48,575 bases of DNA from Phycisphaerae bacterium (GTDB taxonomy: Bacteria > Planctomycetota > Phycisphaerae > SM23-33): NCBI GenBank assembly GCA_016782885.1, contig JADHXQ010000025.1, positions 1 through 48,575 on the forward strand, read 5' to 3'. Positions 34,270-43,127 of this stretch are shown here, one piece after another (the first letter of the stretch is position 1; every line of letters starts with the position of its first letter). Under the pieces are notes generated by a model. It made no database searches, was not told the origin of the DNA, and was given only the letters and a program-made list of their open reading frames with translations. Made by a program: the position numbers and the translations under genes.

Positions 34270-35595
34270 CTAGTGGGCCTGAGGTTTTCTCTCCGAGGGC
34301 GGAATGTGCACTACCGTAAGTGCGCAGGCGTCCCACGACAGCTTGCGTCCTATCTCGGCGGTCAGCGAACCGTGCCAGGTGATGTAGAGTTTGTCGCCCC
34401 TGGCGGAAACGGCTGTGCTGAACGTTCCGATCGGCGTGTATCCGTATTTTTCCTTCAGGAACGGATACAGGTACGCGACGACTTTTTTCTTTCGTTTCTT
34501 GACGTCATATTGCACCACCGCCCCGCCGTCGAGATGCGTTCCGCCGTGTGCGCCGGGAACATAGTAGAGATACTGACCTGTAGGATCTGCGTCGATTGTC
34601 GTGATGTATGTCATCTTTCCGACGGCGGCTGGGTCGAGCTTGTCGACCTTTTCCGTCCGCGTGTCGAATCGATAGATCGTCGCCTCCGGCCTGGTCGAAA
34701 CGGTGTAAACATACCCGTCGGGCGTTTCCTGGGTCGCCGCGCGGAGCCCGATCTCGGCGTCGATTTCAACCGGTGCGCCGCCGGCGTTGGGATCGTATCG
34801 AAGCAGCTTGCCCGCCAGCTTCGGCGTGTAATAGAGCATACCGGTCGACTTTGCGAAGATCATGTATCGGCTCGGGCCGTCGTAACCGCGATAGAGCACT
34901 TTGCGGGCCTTGGTGTCGTAGGCGAAAAACGTCTGGCGCTTGTCGGCGCGGTCGCCGGCGGACGTGCTGCCGTAGAATATCAACCGCTTGGGGTCCAGAA
35001 CGCTGCATGGGATGCACTGCTTTCCGACCGGTCCGTGGGCGACGACCTCGGTTTTCCCGCTGGTCGGATTGGTCCGCATGATCCAGTCGCCCTTGTAGTG
35101 ATATTTGTCTACGGTGGCCCGCGTGGAACCGCGGTGCGTCGAGTAGTAAAGCCACCCGTCAGCGCCCACGTCGATACGGCTGTGGATTTTACCGGGTGTG
35201 TAGTGCCCTTCGGGCATTTTCAGGACTTTTCGCAGATCGACCAGTTGGCGGATCTTCCTGGTGGCGGCGTCGTACTCGTAAACGAACGCGTTGCCCGCCG
35301 GGGCGAGGTGGTCGCCGATGGCTGAGTAGTACTTCTCGCCGACCGCAACACCGTCGCCCCAGTTCGACCACGGATTGCCCTTATATGTCTGGGCGGGGTA
35401 ATAGAGAAAATCAACCGTCGGCGCCGCGGCGGCGACCGCGACGTCCTTCATCGATTCGGGCCCCTTGAGAAAAGCATCGGACGTGTCGGTGGCGACAGCC
35501 TTTCCGCCGGGCAGTTTCGGAGGGTAAGAGACCTCCGCGGCCACCGCGGCGACTGCGATGAGTATCCCCGCCAGCAACATCAAAGCGTATTTCAT
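34270..35595 (-). CDS. Exported beta-propeller-like protein
   Basis: The 441-residue protein starts at ATG 35595, with AAAGGAG 8 nt upstream and a signal peptide ending VAAVAAEVSYPP. Repeated blade segments (GNAFVYEYDAATRKIRQLVD, GWLYYSTHRGS, RQTFFAYDTKARKVLYRGYD, TIYRFDTRTEKVDKLDP, VVQYDVKKRKKKVVAYLYPF) suggest a six- or seven-bladed propeller resembling SMP-30/PQQ-like folds. CIPCS carries two cysteines without a haem histidine. It precedes the FG-GAP/ASPIC gene in the same operon. Confidence 0.8.
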   Translation of the reverse strand: MKYALMLLAGILIAVAAVAAEVSYPPKLPGGKAVATDTSDAFLKGPESMKDVAVAAAAPTVDFLYYPAQTYKGNPWSNWGDGVAVGEKYYSAIGDHLAPAGNAFVYEYDAATRKIRQLVDLRKVLKMPEGHYTPGKIHSRIDVGADGWLYYSTHRGSTRATVDKYHYKGDWIMRTNPTSGKTEVVAHGPVGKQCIPCSVLDPKRLIFYGSTSAGDRADKRQTFFAYDTKARKVLYRGYDGPSRYMIFAKSTGMLYYTPKLAGKLLRYDPNAGGAPVEIDAEIGLRAATQETPDGYVYTVSTRPEATIYRFDTRTEKVDKLDPAAVGKMTYITTIDADPTGQYLYYVPGAHGGTHLDGGAVVQYDVKKRKKKVVAYLYPFLKEKYGYTPIGTFSTAVSARGDKLYITWHGSLTAEIGRKLSWDACALTVVHIPPSERKPQAH

Positions 35596-35799
35596 ACCCG
35601 CAACTCCTTTGCGGCATCCCGAAACGGCACCGCCGCCATTGATTATGTATGCGAACGTCCACACCACTGTCAAGCCCGCGACCAAACCGTTGGTCGTCAA
35701 GCTGTCATCCGTTGGTCGTGGAGCCCGCACCGGCGGGTGACTGATCGTAGCCCCGGGCGATCCGAAGGTGAGCCCGGGGAACAGGGGGCAAGACAAAAC

Positions 35800-35880
35800 A
35801 GAGCCCTCCGAACGGAGGGTGATTGAAACGAGCCATTCAAACGCGGCGGGGCTTTCAATCACCCTCTTCCAGAGGGCTCT
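35800..35880. repeat. Long imperfect inverted repeat with nested hairpins
   Basis: Bases 35800-35828 (AGAGCCCTCCGAACGGAGGG and on) are nearly the reverse complement of 35853-35880. Each arm is itself a hairpin: CCCTCCG/CGGAGGG around AA, and CCCTCT/AGAGGG around TCC. It lies in the gap between the propeller operon and the HzsA-related gene, where it may terminate or protect transcripts, or be an orphan repeat element. Confidence 0.65.
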
Positions 35881-35965
35881 GGGGACAAGGCAAACCAATT
35901 CCCGGGGCTTGCTTCGCTGCGCCCTGGGCTACTATCAGTCATCCGCCTTCGGCGGACTCGACAAC

Positions 35966-36004
35966 TAACGGCGAACGTAAACGGCATCGCTCGGCGACAA
36001 GCCC
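35966..36004. repeat. Intergenic AACGGC-rich repeat, copy 2
   Basis: TAACGGCGAACGTAAACGGC and CATCGCTCGGCGACAAGCC resemble the copy at 32594-32635. Both lie next to exported-protein genes. Confidence 0.5.
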
Positions 36005-36022
36005 CCTTCGACAAGCTCAGGG
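36004..36022. repeat. CCCTTCGACAAGCTCAGGG repeat element
   Basis: This 19-mer is the well-known dispersed element whose spurious translations read PELVEG and LSLSKG in many genomes. It occurs once in this window. Confidence 0.6.
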
Positions 36023-36032
36023 CAAGAAAGCG

Positions 36033-36054
36033 GCGGTCCGCCGCGGCGGACCGC
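36033..36054. repeat. Perfect 22-bp palindrome
   Basis: GCGGTCCGCCG at 36033-36043 is followed directly by its exact reverse complement. It shares a core with the hairpin at 8176-8197 upstream of etfB. It lies about 100 nt from the 3' end of the HzsA-related gene. Confidence 0.6.
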
Positions 36055-36153
36055 AATCCATATTACGGTTCTGGTGTCGGGGCGTTGGTCGTCATGCCGC
36101 TGGCCAACTGCTTGTCGCGACAAAACCGCCAGGCGAAGACGGGCCAAGCCGTC

Positions 36154-38520
36154 TTATTTATGCCACTCCGGGGCGACGTTGCTGACTGCTTCCGCCGCGG
36201 TGGCTTTGCGGCGGAAATCTTTTTCCTTGGCGAAGCGTGCGTTTTGGCGGCCGTAATAGCTGCCGTAGAACTGGTAGTTGGCGTCGACCCAGCGCGACAG
36301 GATCATCAGCTCGCGCGGGGTGAGCATCTTGGTGTGGTCGTCCTTCTTGTTCTTGGCGTGCGCCTTGTTGATCAATATCTCCATCATGACGCTCTTGTAA
36401 CACCCGAGGCTCTTGGGCGGCAGCATCGCACCGTTGTAATTGCCCCGATCGCCCTGCCTGAACGACGTGAATTCCGGGATGATCGGACCGGCGAGCTGCT
36501 TGGAGGCCAGCTCCTGGTACGACGTACTGTAAAAACCCTTCACCTCGCCGGTGAGCGTGAGCTTTCCGGCCGATTCCTTCTTGTCCTTCTGCTTCCCGTG
36601 GCAGGAGACGCACTTGGCGTCGAATATCGGCTGGATGTCGGCGGGGTAGTGGATCACCTGCATCGCCAGGCCGTCGCCACCGTTGACTTTCAGGTCGCAC
36701 GGTTGGGCCTGCGGCTTGCTCGGAGCGCGTTTCATCGCCAGCGGTCTGGACGTCGAGACGGGCGCGACTCTACTTTTCGGTCCACCGTGACACCCCTCGC
36801 ACGAGCGGACCTCACCGGGCTTGTAGTTCACGTACGTTCGCTCACGCTGAATTTCCCGGAAGTCCTTGTCGAGCGCCTGGAAGAATATGTTGCGGTCGGC
36901 GGGGACCTCGAAGCTGGCCGATCCGTCGGCTTCGACGGGCACCACACCCCACTGCACTCGGGGCCAGAGGGCGGCTTTCCAACCGCTGCTGCTCGCGCCG
37001 CCGCCCCACCGCCGCCCGGTGGACCAGTATCGCGAAATCGCTTCATTGATTCGCAGCCATTTGACCTCGCCGGGTTTCACGCCGGGCATGCCCTTGGTGA
37101 TATCGGTGACCACGCAGAGTGCCTTTTTGCGTTTCGCCAGCGCCGGGTCGCGGATCGGGCGAATCTCCGGCGGGACCTTGCGCACGACCAGCGGCGTGGG
37201 ATGCCAGCACGAGAACTTTCCAGCCGGGTCCTTGTGGATCGGGGTGTGATTGCCCTTGGTGTCGATCAGGTACAGCTCATAAGCGTTAGCGGTGTTCTTG
37301 TAGTGATCGGTGGGTCTAATCTTGTAGGAAACCATGAACTTCGTGTCGCTGACGGGCCAGGGATGGGTGTAGAGGTGCCCCGAGGTCCCGTTGCGGTCGT
37401 GCCGGTACTTGCCCTCGGTTGTGCGGAAATGCCATCCGGGCTCGGTGCGGCGTTCGACGAACGTGTGCGGGGTGAGATTCGTGACAGGGTAGCGATCGTC
37501 GAACTTCTTGAATCCCGCCTCGTCGGGATCGGGCCCGCGCGCCCGCCCCGGATGGGTCGGATCGATCAGCATTATCGCCCCTACGCATCCGCCCTGCGGG
37601 AAGTGGCAGGTTCCCACGCTGACCACGCGCTGATCCTTGCCGGGCATCGGTTGAGGATACATGTATACCGTGGTGGTGTCGTCGCCGCCGCCGTAGACTT
37701 CCTGGGGCATGCCTCCGTCGGGAAGCATGGACCAAAGCGTTTTACCCACGCGCGCGCCCTTGTCGACGTATTCCCAGCGGTGGTACAGGATACGACCGTC
37801 ATCGAGGACCAAGGGGCAGAATTCGCTGACCAGGCTGGCGGTCAACTGCTCGACACCTGTCCCGTCGGCGGCCATGCTGTGCAGCGTCGGGGCCACCAAG
37901 GCCGACGATCCGCCGCACAAGACGGTGCGTTCGCTCCGCGTGGAAGAGAACATGATCTTACCGCCGGGCAGATAACACGGATGAATGTCATCGGTATGCC
38001 AACCCCGCCGCCAACGCGCGACCTTCTCGGCTTCATCCTTGGGCGCCTTGGAGACCTGGCGCAGACCCTTACCATCGATGCCGACTTCCCAGATGCGGAA
38101 GCCCGAGCCGGGCGTCTCGCGGAAATCGAACAGCACTTTCTTCGCGTCGAACGACAGGGTAATCTTGCCGATGAATCCCTTCCCGCCGGGCAGCTTAGCG
38201 GCCGTCACGACCGCCCGCTCCTTCTTCGTGCGAACGTTGTAAATGTAGATACCGTTTTCGGGCGCGAACCGGTCACCGTGCGTACCGTTGTTGATGTCGG
38301 TGTAGTAGTGATCCGAAGAGTACTGCATGCGTTTGACGAAGATGATCTCGTCAAAGCCCAGATCGTCAGCCGTCGCGGGCGGCGCGGCGACCTTGGGCGA
38401 ATAGGGATTCGCTGAGGGTTTCCCGCCCCGCCTTGCCGCCGGCGCAACAGCCCAAATACCGCAAACCACCGCCAGGGCCAACACGAAAAAAGTAATTCGA
38501 GTTCTCGAAGATTGCGCCAT
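36154..38520 (-). CDS. HzsA-related dihaem c-type cytochrome
   Basis: The 788-residue exported protein has a signal segment at residues 8-28, then a beta-propeller-like region (residues 50-450, KITLSFDAKKVLFDFRETP, HTDDIHPCYLPGGKIMFSST) like the middle domain of the hydrazine synthase alpha subunit. A C-terminal part has two haem c sites, CEGCH (574-578) and CVSCH (637-641). In anammox HzsA the protein makes hydrazine with HzsBC. No hzsB or hzsC partner is here, and HzsA-related proteins occur widely in Planctomycetota outside anammox. I call it a redox enzyme or electron-transfer protein of unknown substrate. Confidence 0.85.
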   Translation of the reverse strand: MAQSSRTRITFFVLALAVVCGIWAVAPAARRGGKPSANPYSPKVAAPPATADDLGFDEIIFVKRMQYSSDHYYTDINNGTHGDRFAPENGIYIYNVRTKKERAVVTAAKLPGGKGFIGKITLSFDAKKVLFDFRETPGSGFRIWEVGIDGKGLRQVSKAPKDEAEKVARWRRGWHTDDIHPCYLPGGKIMFSSTRSERTVLCGGSSALVAPTLHSMAADGTGVEQLTASLVSEFCPLVLDDGRILYHRWEYVDKGARVGKTLWSMLPDGGMPQEVYGGGDDTTTVYMYPQPMPGKDQRVVSVGTCHFPQGGCVGAIMLIDPTHPGRARGPDPDEAGFKKFDDRYPVTNLTPHTFVERRTEPGWHFRTTEGKYRHDRNGTSGHLYTHPWPVSDTKFMVSYKIRPTDHYKNTANAYELYLIDTKGNHTPIHKDPAGKFSCWHPTPLVVRKVPPEIRPIRDPALAKRKKALCVVTDITKGMPGVKPGEVKWLRINEAISRYWSTGRRWGGGASSSGWKAALWPRVQWGVVPVEADGSASFEVPADRNIFFQALDKDFREIQRERTYVNYKPGEVRSCEGCHGGPKSRVAPVSTSRPLAMKRAPSKPQAQPCDLKVNGGDGLAMQVIHYPADIQPIFDAKCVSCHGKQKDKKESAGKLTLTGEVKGFYSTSYQELASKQLAGPIIPEFTSFRQGDRGNYNGAMLPPKSLGCYKSVMMEILINKAHAKNKKDDHTKMLTPRELMILSRWVDANYQFYGSYYGRQNARFAKEKDFRRKATAAEAVSNVAPEWHK

Positions 38521-38689
38521 GGGGAATTCCTTTCAACCGACGCCCGCGACCACCGCGGGGGTCTCCTATGATTCTACCGGCGCCGCGGGAAGCAATCAAT
38601 GCGGTTTTCAGTTCGTCTCAGACTCGCCCCGGACCCGCGCGGTTGTTACAATACCGCCAGACAGATACTGCACAAAGAAAGGAATCCCC

Positions 38690-39151
38690 ATGAAAACAAA
38701 TTTTTTACTGCTCCTGGTCCTGGCGATGTCCGCGATTTCGTGCATGGGTCCGGGCAATCACAACGCCACCGCGATCAAAGGTGAGATCATGGCGGTGATG
38801 AATCAACAAGCCAAGGATTGGTCCGCCGGCGATTACGAAGCGTTCATGAAGGGCTATCACAACTCGAAAGATATTCGATTCGCTCATCCCAAGGGAATCA
38901 CGCGCGGATGGCGGGGCGTGCTGGACGCCTACAAACGCAACCCAAAAAAATCGCGCCTGGAGTTCTCGAACATCGACATAACGCCCCTGTCGCCCAAGAC
39001 GGCGCTGGTGTTCGGACGCTTCCACAACTACGTCGAAGACAACACCTACAAGACCGGCTTGTTCACCTTACTCGTAAGAAAGATTGACGGGCAATGGAAA
39101 GCGGTCCACGATCACTCCTCCGACCTCCCGGCGGACTACAAGGAGAAGTGA
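38690..39151 (+). CDS. DUF4440/NTF2-like lipoprotein
   Basis: The 153-residue protein has a lipoprotein signal (LAMSAISC, cysteine 18) and AAAGGA before the ATG at 38690. Residues about 29-150 form a single NTF2-like domain (NQQAKDWSAGDYEAFMKGYH, ALVFGRFHNYVEDNTYKTGL, KAVHDHSSDLP). The pocket might bind a small ligand. It is transcribed away from the HzsA-related gene across a 170-nt shared promoter region. Confidence 0.85.
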   Translation: MKTNFLLLLVLAMSAISCMGPGNHNATAIKGEIMAVMNQQAKDWSAGDYEAFMKGYHNSKDIRFAHPKGITRGWRGVLDAYKRNPKKSRLEFSNIDITPLSPKTALVFGRFHNYVEDNTYKTGLFTLLVRKIDGQWKAVHDHSSDLPADYKEK

Positions 39152-39189
39152 CCCGCAATTGCTTTGTCTTCTCAATCATTTGGTCATCC

Positions 39190-39249
39190 GCATAACGTCC
39201 AAGCTCAGCGGCGCGGTCTTTTCGCGTCCGCTGGAGCGCCTTGTTAGGC
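39190..39249. repeat. attC-like site (59-base-element type)
   Basis: The 60-bp segment begins GCATAAC (39190-39196) and ends GTTAGGC (39243-39249). Inner arms AGCGGCGCG and CGCGTCCGCT pair with one unpaired base, a hallmark of integron attC sites, around a TCTTTT loop. Spurious translations of it give the familiar KALQRTRKDRAAEL string. A second GGCCTAAC lies inverted at 39281-39288. No integrase gene is in the window. Confidence 0.5.
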
Positions 39250-39297
39250 CAATTTCTCAGGATCACCAAATATTATTAAGGGCCTAACCATTGATTG

Positions 39298-39347
39298 AAC
39301 GGAATTCCGTTGAGCCAGGGTTCTGGACCATGCTATGCGGAATTCCG
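39298..39347. repeat. Repeated CGGAATTCCG palindrome
   Basis: AACGGAATTCCGTT (39298-39311) and CGGAATTCCG (39338-39347) are palindromic copies, and a diverged version (GAACGGAA with TTCCG) lies at about 39371-39394. The gap 39250-39721 has no convincing gene. The set could be operators or decayed element ends. A CTCTCC/GGAGAG hairpin (39651-39666) precedes the next gene. Confidence 0.5.
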
Positions 39348-39721
39348 TTTATCGAGGCCATTGCCATGTTGAACGGAAAAAGCAAATTCCGTGCCAGTTC
39401 AATAGAAGCCTCCCGCAGTCCGGGTACGAATCGACTTTCGCTGTAATTATCCGCTGTAAATACCACCAAGGCAAGAACTTCTTTTGCCACGCAAAGTCGC
39501 AGGGGGCATCCCGTTTCAGTAGGCAGAGAGCAAGAATCCGGCCCCAATGGCGCGCCAAGATGAAATCGCCGTCGCCATCGCTGCGGGAATCTACCTACGC
39601 AAACAGGATGCACGCAAATCCACGTGAGTGAACTGTTGAATGTTGAAAAACTCTCCCCGAGGAGAGAGAATGTCCGGAAGATTGACTCAGACCACAGACC
39701 AGGGATCCAGGAGATAACAGA

Positions 39722-40999
39722 ATGACAAACGAAACAGCCTTCAACATGGGCGCGTCAAACATCCGATTCGGATCGGGCGCCGCAAGCGAGATCGGTATGG
39801 ATCTCGCTGACATGGGAGCAAAGCACGTGCTGGTGGTGACCGATCCGAATCTGGCGCAACTCGCGCCGGTCGCTACGGTGCTCGAGTCGCTCGATGAACA
39901 GAAGGTTCCCTACACGCTGTTCGACCGGGTGCGCGTCGAGCCGACCGACTCGTCACTGAAGGAGGCTATCGACTTCGCAAACGCCAATCCGTGCGACGCC
40001 TTCGTCGCCGTGGGGGGCGGTTCGACCATCGACACCGCCAAAGCCGCCGATCTCTACAGCACCTACCCCGCGGACTTCCTGGACTACGTCAATGCGCCTA
40101 TCGGCAAGGGCAAGCCCGTACCCGGCGCCCTGAAGCCGCTCTTCGCGATTCCGACCACCGCGGGCACCGGCAGCGAGACCACCGGCGTGGTGATCTTCGA
40201 CCTGGTGGAAATGCACGCCAAGACCGGTATCGGGTCCCTGCGACTCAAGCCCTCACTCGGACTGCTGGACCCCAATAACATAACGTCGCTACCGAAGCAG
40301 GTGGTGGCCTCGACGGGGCTGGACGTGCTGACACACGCGGTGGAGTCGTATACCGCCGTACCGTTCGACCAGCGCCCCAAAGCCGATCGCCCGATACTCC
40401 GCCCCGCCTACCAGGGCTCGAACCCGATCAGCGATACATGGTCCCTTCAGGCCTTGCGCATGCTGGCGAAGTTCCTGCAGCGGGCCGTTGACGACCCCAC
40501 GGACATCGAAGCCCGCGGGACTATGCTGCTGGCCGCATCGTACGCCGGTATCGGATTCGGTAACGCCGGAGTACATCTGGCTCACGGGATGTCGTACCCC
40601 GTTTCGGGAATGGTGCGAGATTACAAGCCCGAAGGCTACAATGTGGACTACCCGATCATCCCGCACGGTACTGCCGTCGTGCTCAATGCCCCAGCCGTCT
40701 TCCGCTTCACCGCGTCGACGTGCCCACAGCGGCATCTGGAGGCGGCTGAAGCGTTGGGCGTTGATATCAGCGGCGCCGATCCGGACGACGCCGGAACGAT
40801 CCTGTCCGATCGCATCATCGAGTTCATGCGAAACCTCGATATCCCCAACGGGCTGTCGGAAGTCGGATACACCCAGGACGACATCGGCGACCTGGTGGAA
40901 GGCACACTCCCCCAGCACCGCGTGACAAAACTCTCCCCGCGCCAAGCCGCCCGGGAAGACCTCGAAAAGCTCTTCGCCGACGCCATGAAATACTGGTAG
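39722..40999 (+). CDS. Hydroxyacid-oxoacid transhydrogenase (ADHFE1-like)
   Basis: This 425-residue iron-dependent alcohol dehydrogenase family protein is closer to ADHFE1/HOT than to ordinary alcohol dehydrogenases. Landmarks are VAVGGGSTIDTAKAA, IPTTAGTGSETTGVVIF, GNAGVHLAHGMSYPVSG with metal-ligand histidines, YKPEGYNVDYPIIPHG and the C-terminal GTLPQHRVTKLSP. HOT oxidises 4-hydroxybutyrate with 2-oxoglutarate as acceptor, without free NAD. That implies use of 4-hydroxybutyrate, but no other gene for that pathway is nearby. Confidence 0.88.
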   Translation: MTNETAFNMGASNIRFGSGAASEIGMDLADMGAKHVLVVTDPNLAQLAPVATVLESLDEQKVPYTLFDRVRVEPTDSSLKEAIDFANANPCDAFVAVGGGSTIDTAKAADLYSTYPADFLDYVNAPIGKGKPVPGALKPLFAIPTTAGTGSETTGVVIFDLVEMHAKTGIGSLRLKPSLGLLDPNNITSLPKQVVASTGLDVLTHAVESYTAVPFDQRPKADRPILRPAYQGSNPISDTWSLQALRMLAKFLQRAVDDPTDIEARGTMLLAASYAGIGFGNAGVHLAHGMSYPVSGMVRDYKPEGYNVDYPIIPHGTAVVLNAPAVFRFTASTCPQRHLEAAEALGVDISGADPDDAGTILSDRIIEFMRNLDIPNGLSEVGYTQDDIGDLVEGTLPQHRVTKLSPRQAAREDLEKLFADAMKYW

Positions 41000-41068
41000 A
41001 AATCGCGAGAGACTCCCCCGCCAAGCCAGAAAACTCAAGATCATGGTAGTCGCAGGCGGGCAGCGGGC

Positions 41069-41107
41069 TATAATGTAAGGCAAGTCGCCCGGCGGTGTAA
41101 CCGGGCG
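41069..41107 (+). promoter_or_regulatory. Possible promoter and leader hairpin of the permease gene
   Basis: TATAAT lies at 41069-41074, with no clear -35. Downstream, CGCCCGG (41086-41092) pairs with CCGGGCG (41101-41107) around an 8-nt loop in the presumed leader. No T-run follows. Confidence 0.35.
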
Positions 41108-41145
41108 AGGTTATCCGGGAATCCAGGCTTGAAACTGGAGAAAGC

Positions 41146-43068
41146 ATGTCGCTGAAACGCAGGCTGGGATTCTGGAGCGTGTTCTGCATCGCCTCGGGGG
41201 CGATGATCAGTTCGGGGCTGTTCATCCTGCCCGGACAGGCGTTCAAAATCTCCGGTCCGGCGATCATCCTGGCCTATGCCCTGGCCGCCCTTATGGTGAT
41301 CCCCGCCCTGCTGAGCAAGGCCGAACTCGCCACCGCGATGCCCAAGAGCGGGGGCAGCTACTTCTTCATCGAACGCAGCATGGGCGCCCTGCCCGGTACG
41401 CTTGCGGGCCTGGCGGGATGGTTCTCCCTGGCGCTGAAGAGCGCGTTCGCCATGATCGGCATCGGCGCGTTCGCCCAATTGATCTTCCCCCAGAGCGACC
41501 TTTCGCCAGGCCAGTGGGAGTGGCTGGTCAAGGGTGTCGCAATCGCCTGCTGCCTGGTATTTATGGTCCTTAATATTCTCAGCGTGAAGGTGACCGGGCG
41601 GCTGCAGATTGCGATGGTCGCGGGTCTGCTGACCGTGCTGGTGATGTTCGTCGTCACGGGGCTTGGCAACGTACGCCAGCACCCCAACTACGACAACTTC
41701 CTGTCCGCGGGGTTCGGAAACGTCTTCGCGACCGCGGCGCTGGTGTTCGTTTCGTTCGGAGGGTTAACCAAGGTCGCCGCGGTCGCCGAGGAAATCCACG
41801 ATCCGGGGCGGAACATTCCCCGTGCAATGATGCTGGCCGGGGGGATCGTATCGTTATTGTACATCACGATCATCTTCGTGCTGGTGGGCACAGTTGACGG
41901 AGGGCAATTGGGAGGCGGGCTCTATGGCGACATGACGCCCCTGAGCACCGCGGCGGGCGCCTTTCTGGGTCGATTCGGCGTGATAGCCCTGTCGACCGCG
42001 GGAATTCTTGCGTTCGTGACCACGGGCAACAGCGGGATCCTCGCGGCCTCACGCAATCCAATGGCAATGAGCCGCGACAACTTCCTCCCGGATATCTTCG
42101 GGAAAGTTTCGCACCGCTTCGGAACGCCATACGTCAGCATCATCATCACCGGCACGTTCATGATATGCATGATCGCTTTTCTGTCTATCAGCAATCTGGT
42201 CAAGGTCGCCAGTACGATGATGCTGGTGCTGTTTCTGCTGGTCAACCTTGCCGTTCTGATAATGCGCGGAAGCCGGTTGCAGAATTACCGCCCGCAGTTC
42301 CGCAGCCCGCTGTTCCCGTGGGTGCAACTGGCGGGAGTGGGGTTGTATGCATCGTTGATCACCGCGCTGGCGGCAAAGCTGGGCCCCGTACCGATCCTGA
42401 CGAGCAGCGGGTTCCTGCTGCTCGGAGTGTTCTGGTATTTCATCTATGTTCGCAAGCGGACCACCCGCGAAAGCGCCCTGATTCACGCCGTCCGCGGATT
42501 GGTGGCAAAAGAGATGCGCCACAACAAGCTGGAAGATGAACTGCGCGAGATCGCCCTGGAGCGAGACCAGATCGTACACGACCGCTTCGACCACCTGGTG
42601 AAGGACTGCGAAATTCTCGATTTGCCCGAGCAGACCTCGGCGGAAGACCTCTTCGCAAAGGCCGCCGACGTGCTGTCCGATCGCCTGAACATGGATCGCG
42701 ATACGCTGCTGAAAAAGTTCCACGTCCGAGAGGCCCAATCCAGCACGGTGATTCAACCGGGGCTGGCGATACCGCATATCGTCATCGAGGGAAAGGGCCT
42801 CTTCGACCTGCTGGTTATCCGCTGCCGTGAGGGGACGGTCTTTGGACCGGATCTGCCGCCAATCCAGGCCGCCTTCGTCCTGGTCGGTTCGGACGACGAA
42901 CGCAACTACCACCTCCGCGCCTTGATGGCGATAGCCCATATCGTCCAGGAACACGACTTCATGTCCAACTGGCTGGCCGCCCCGCAAACCGAGCACCTGC
43001 GGGATATCCTCCTGCTGTCGAACAGACAGCGTGACACCGACGAAGATGGCGACCAGTCAGATCCGTAA
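41146..43068 (+). CDS. APC-family amino-acid permease fused to PTS EIIA domain
   Basis: This is a 640-residue protein. Residues 1-435 form a 12-helix APC transporter (GAMISSGLFILPG in helix 1, FVSFGGLTKVAAVAEEI in helix 6). Residues about 440-490 are a charged linker. Residues about 495-630 are a PTS EIIA domain of the fructose/Ntr type, with H544 in GLAIPHIVIEG as the phosphorylation site. The EIIA part probably couples transport to the state of the phosphotransferase system. The substrate is not visible. It is a single-gene unit, convergent with rpoN. Confidence 0.93.
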   Translation: MSLKRRLGFWSVFCIASGAMISSGLFILPGQAFKISGPAIILAYALAALMVIPALLSKAELATAMPKSGGSYFFIERSMGALPGTLAGLAGWFSLALKSAFAMIGIGAFAQLIFPQSDLSPGQWEWLVKGVAIACCLVFMVLNILSVKVTGRLQIAMVAGLLTVLVMFVVTGLGNVRQHPNYDNFLSAGFGNVFATAALVFVSFGGLTKVAAVAEEIHDPGRNIPRAMMLAGGIVSLLYITIIFVLVGTVDGGQLGGGLYGDMTPLSTAAGAFLGRFGVIALSTAGILAFVTTGNSGILAASRNPMAMSRDNFLPDIFGKVSHRFGTPYVSIIITGTFMICMIAFLSISNLVKVASTMMLVLFLLVNLAVLIMRGSRLQNYRPQFRSPLFPWVQLAGVGLYASLITALAAKLGPVPILTSSGFLLLGVFWYFIYVRKRTTRESALIHAVRGLVAKEMRHNKLEDELREIALERDQIVHDRFDHLVKDCEILDLPEQTSAEDLFAKAADVLSDRLNMDRDTLLKKFHVREAQSSTVIQPGLAIPHIVIEGKGLFDLLVIRCREGTVFGPDLPPIQAAFVLVGSDDERNYHLRALMAIAHIVQEHDFMSNWLAAPQTEHLRDILLLSNRQRDTDEDGDQSDP

Positions 43069-43127
43069 AACTCTGGACAGCGACACAGTCGAGATTATTG
43101 ACCCGACAAAACTGCGGGGACAGACCA

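Noticed and set aside
35800-35880. GATTGAAAC-ending segment like a CRISPR repeat
   Set aside because: The second copy is inverted rather than direct, there is no spacer series, and no cas gene is near.
36085-38415. Long plus-strand open frame of about 776 codons
   Set aside because: It is antisense to the HzsA-related gene in GC-rich DNA and shows no protein family.
36154-38520. True hydrazine synthase and an anammox organism
   Set aside because: HzsB and HzsC are absent and HzsA-related proteins are widespread outside anammox bacteria.
39063-39269. Small minus-strand protein with KALQRTRKDRAAEL
   Set aside because: This string is a common artefact of translating attC-like or similar repeats.
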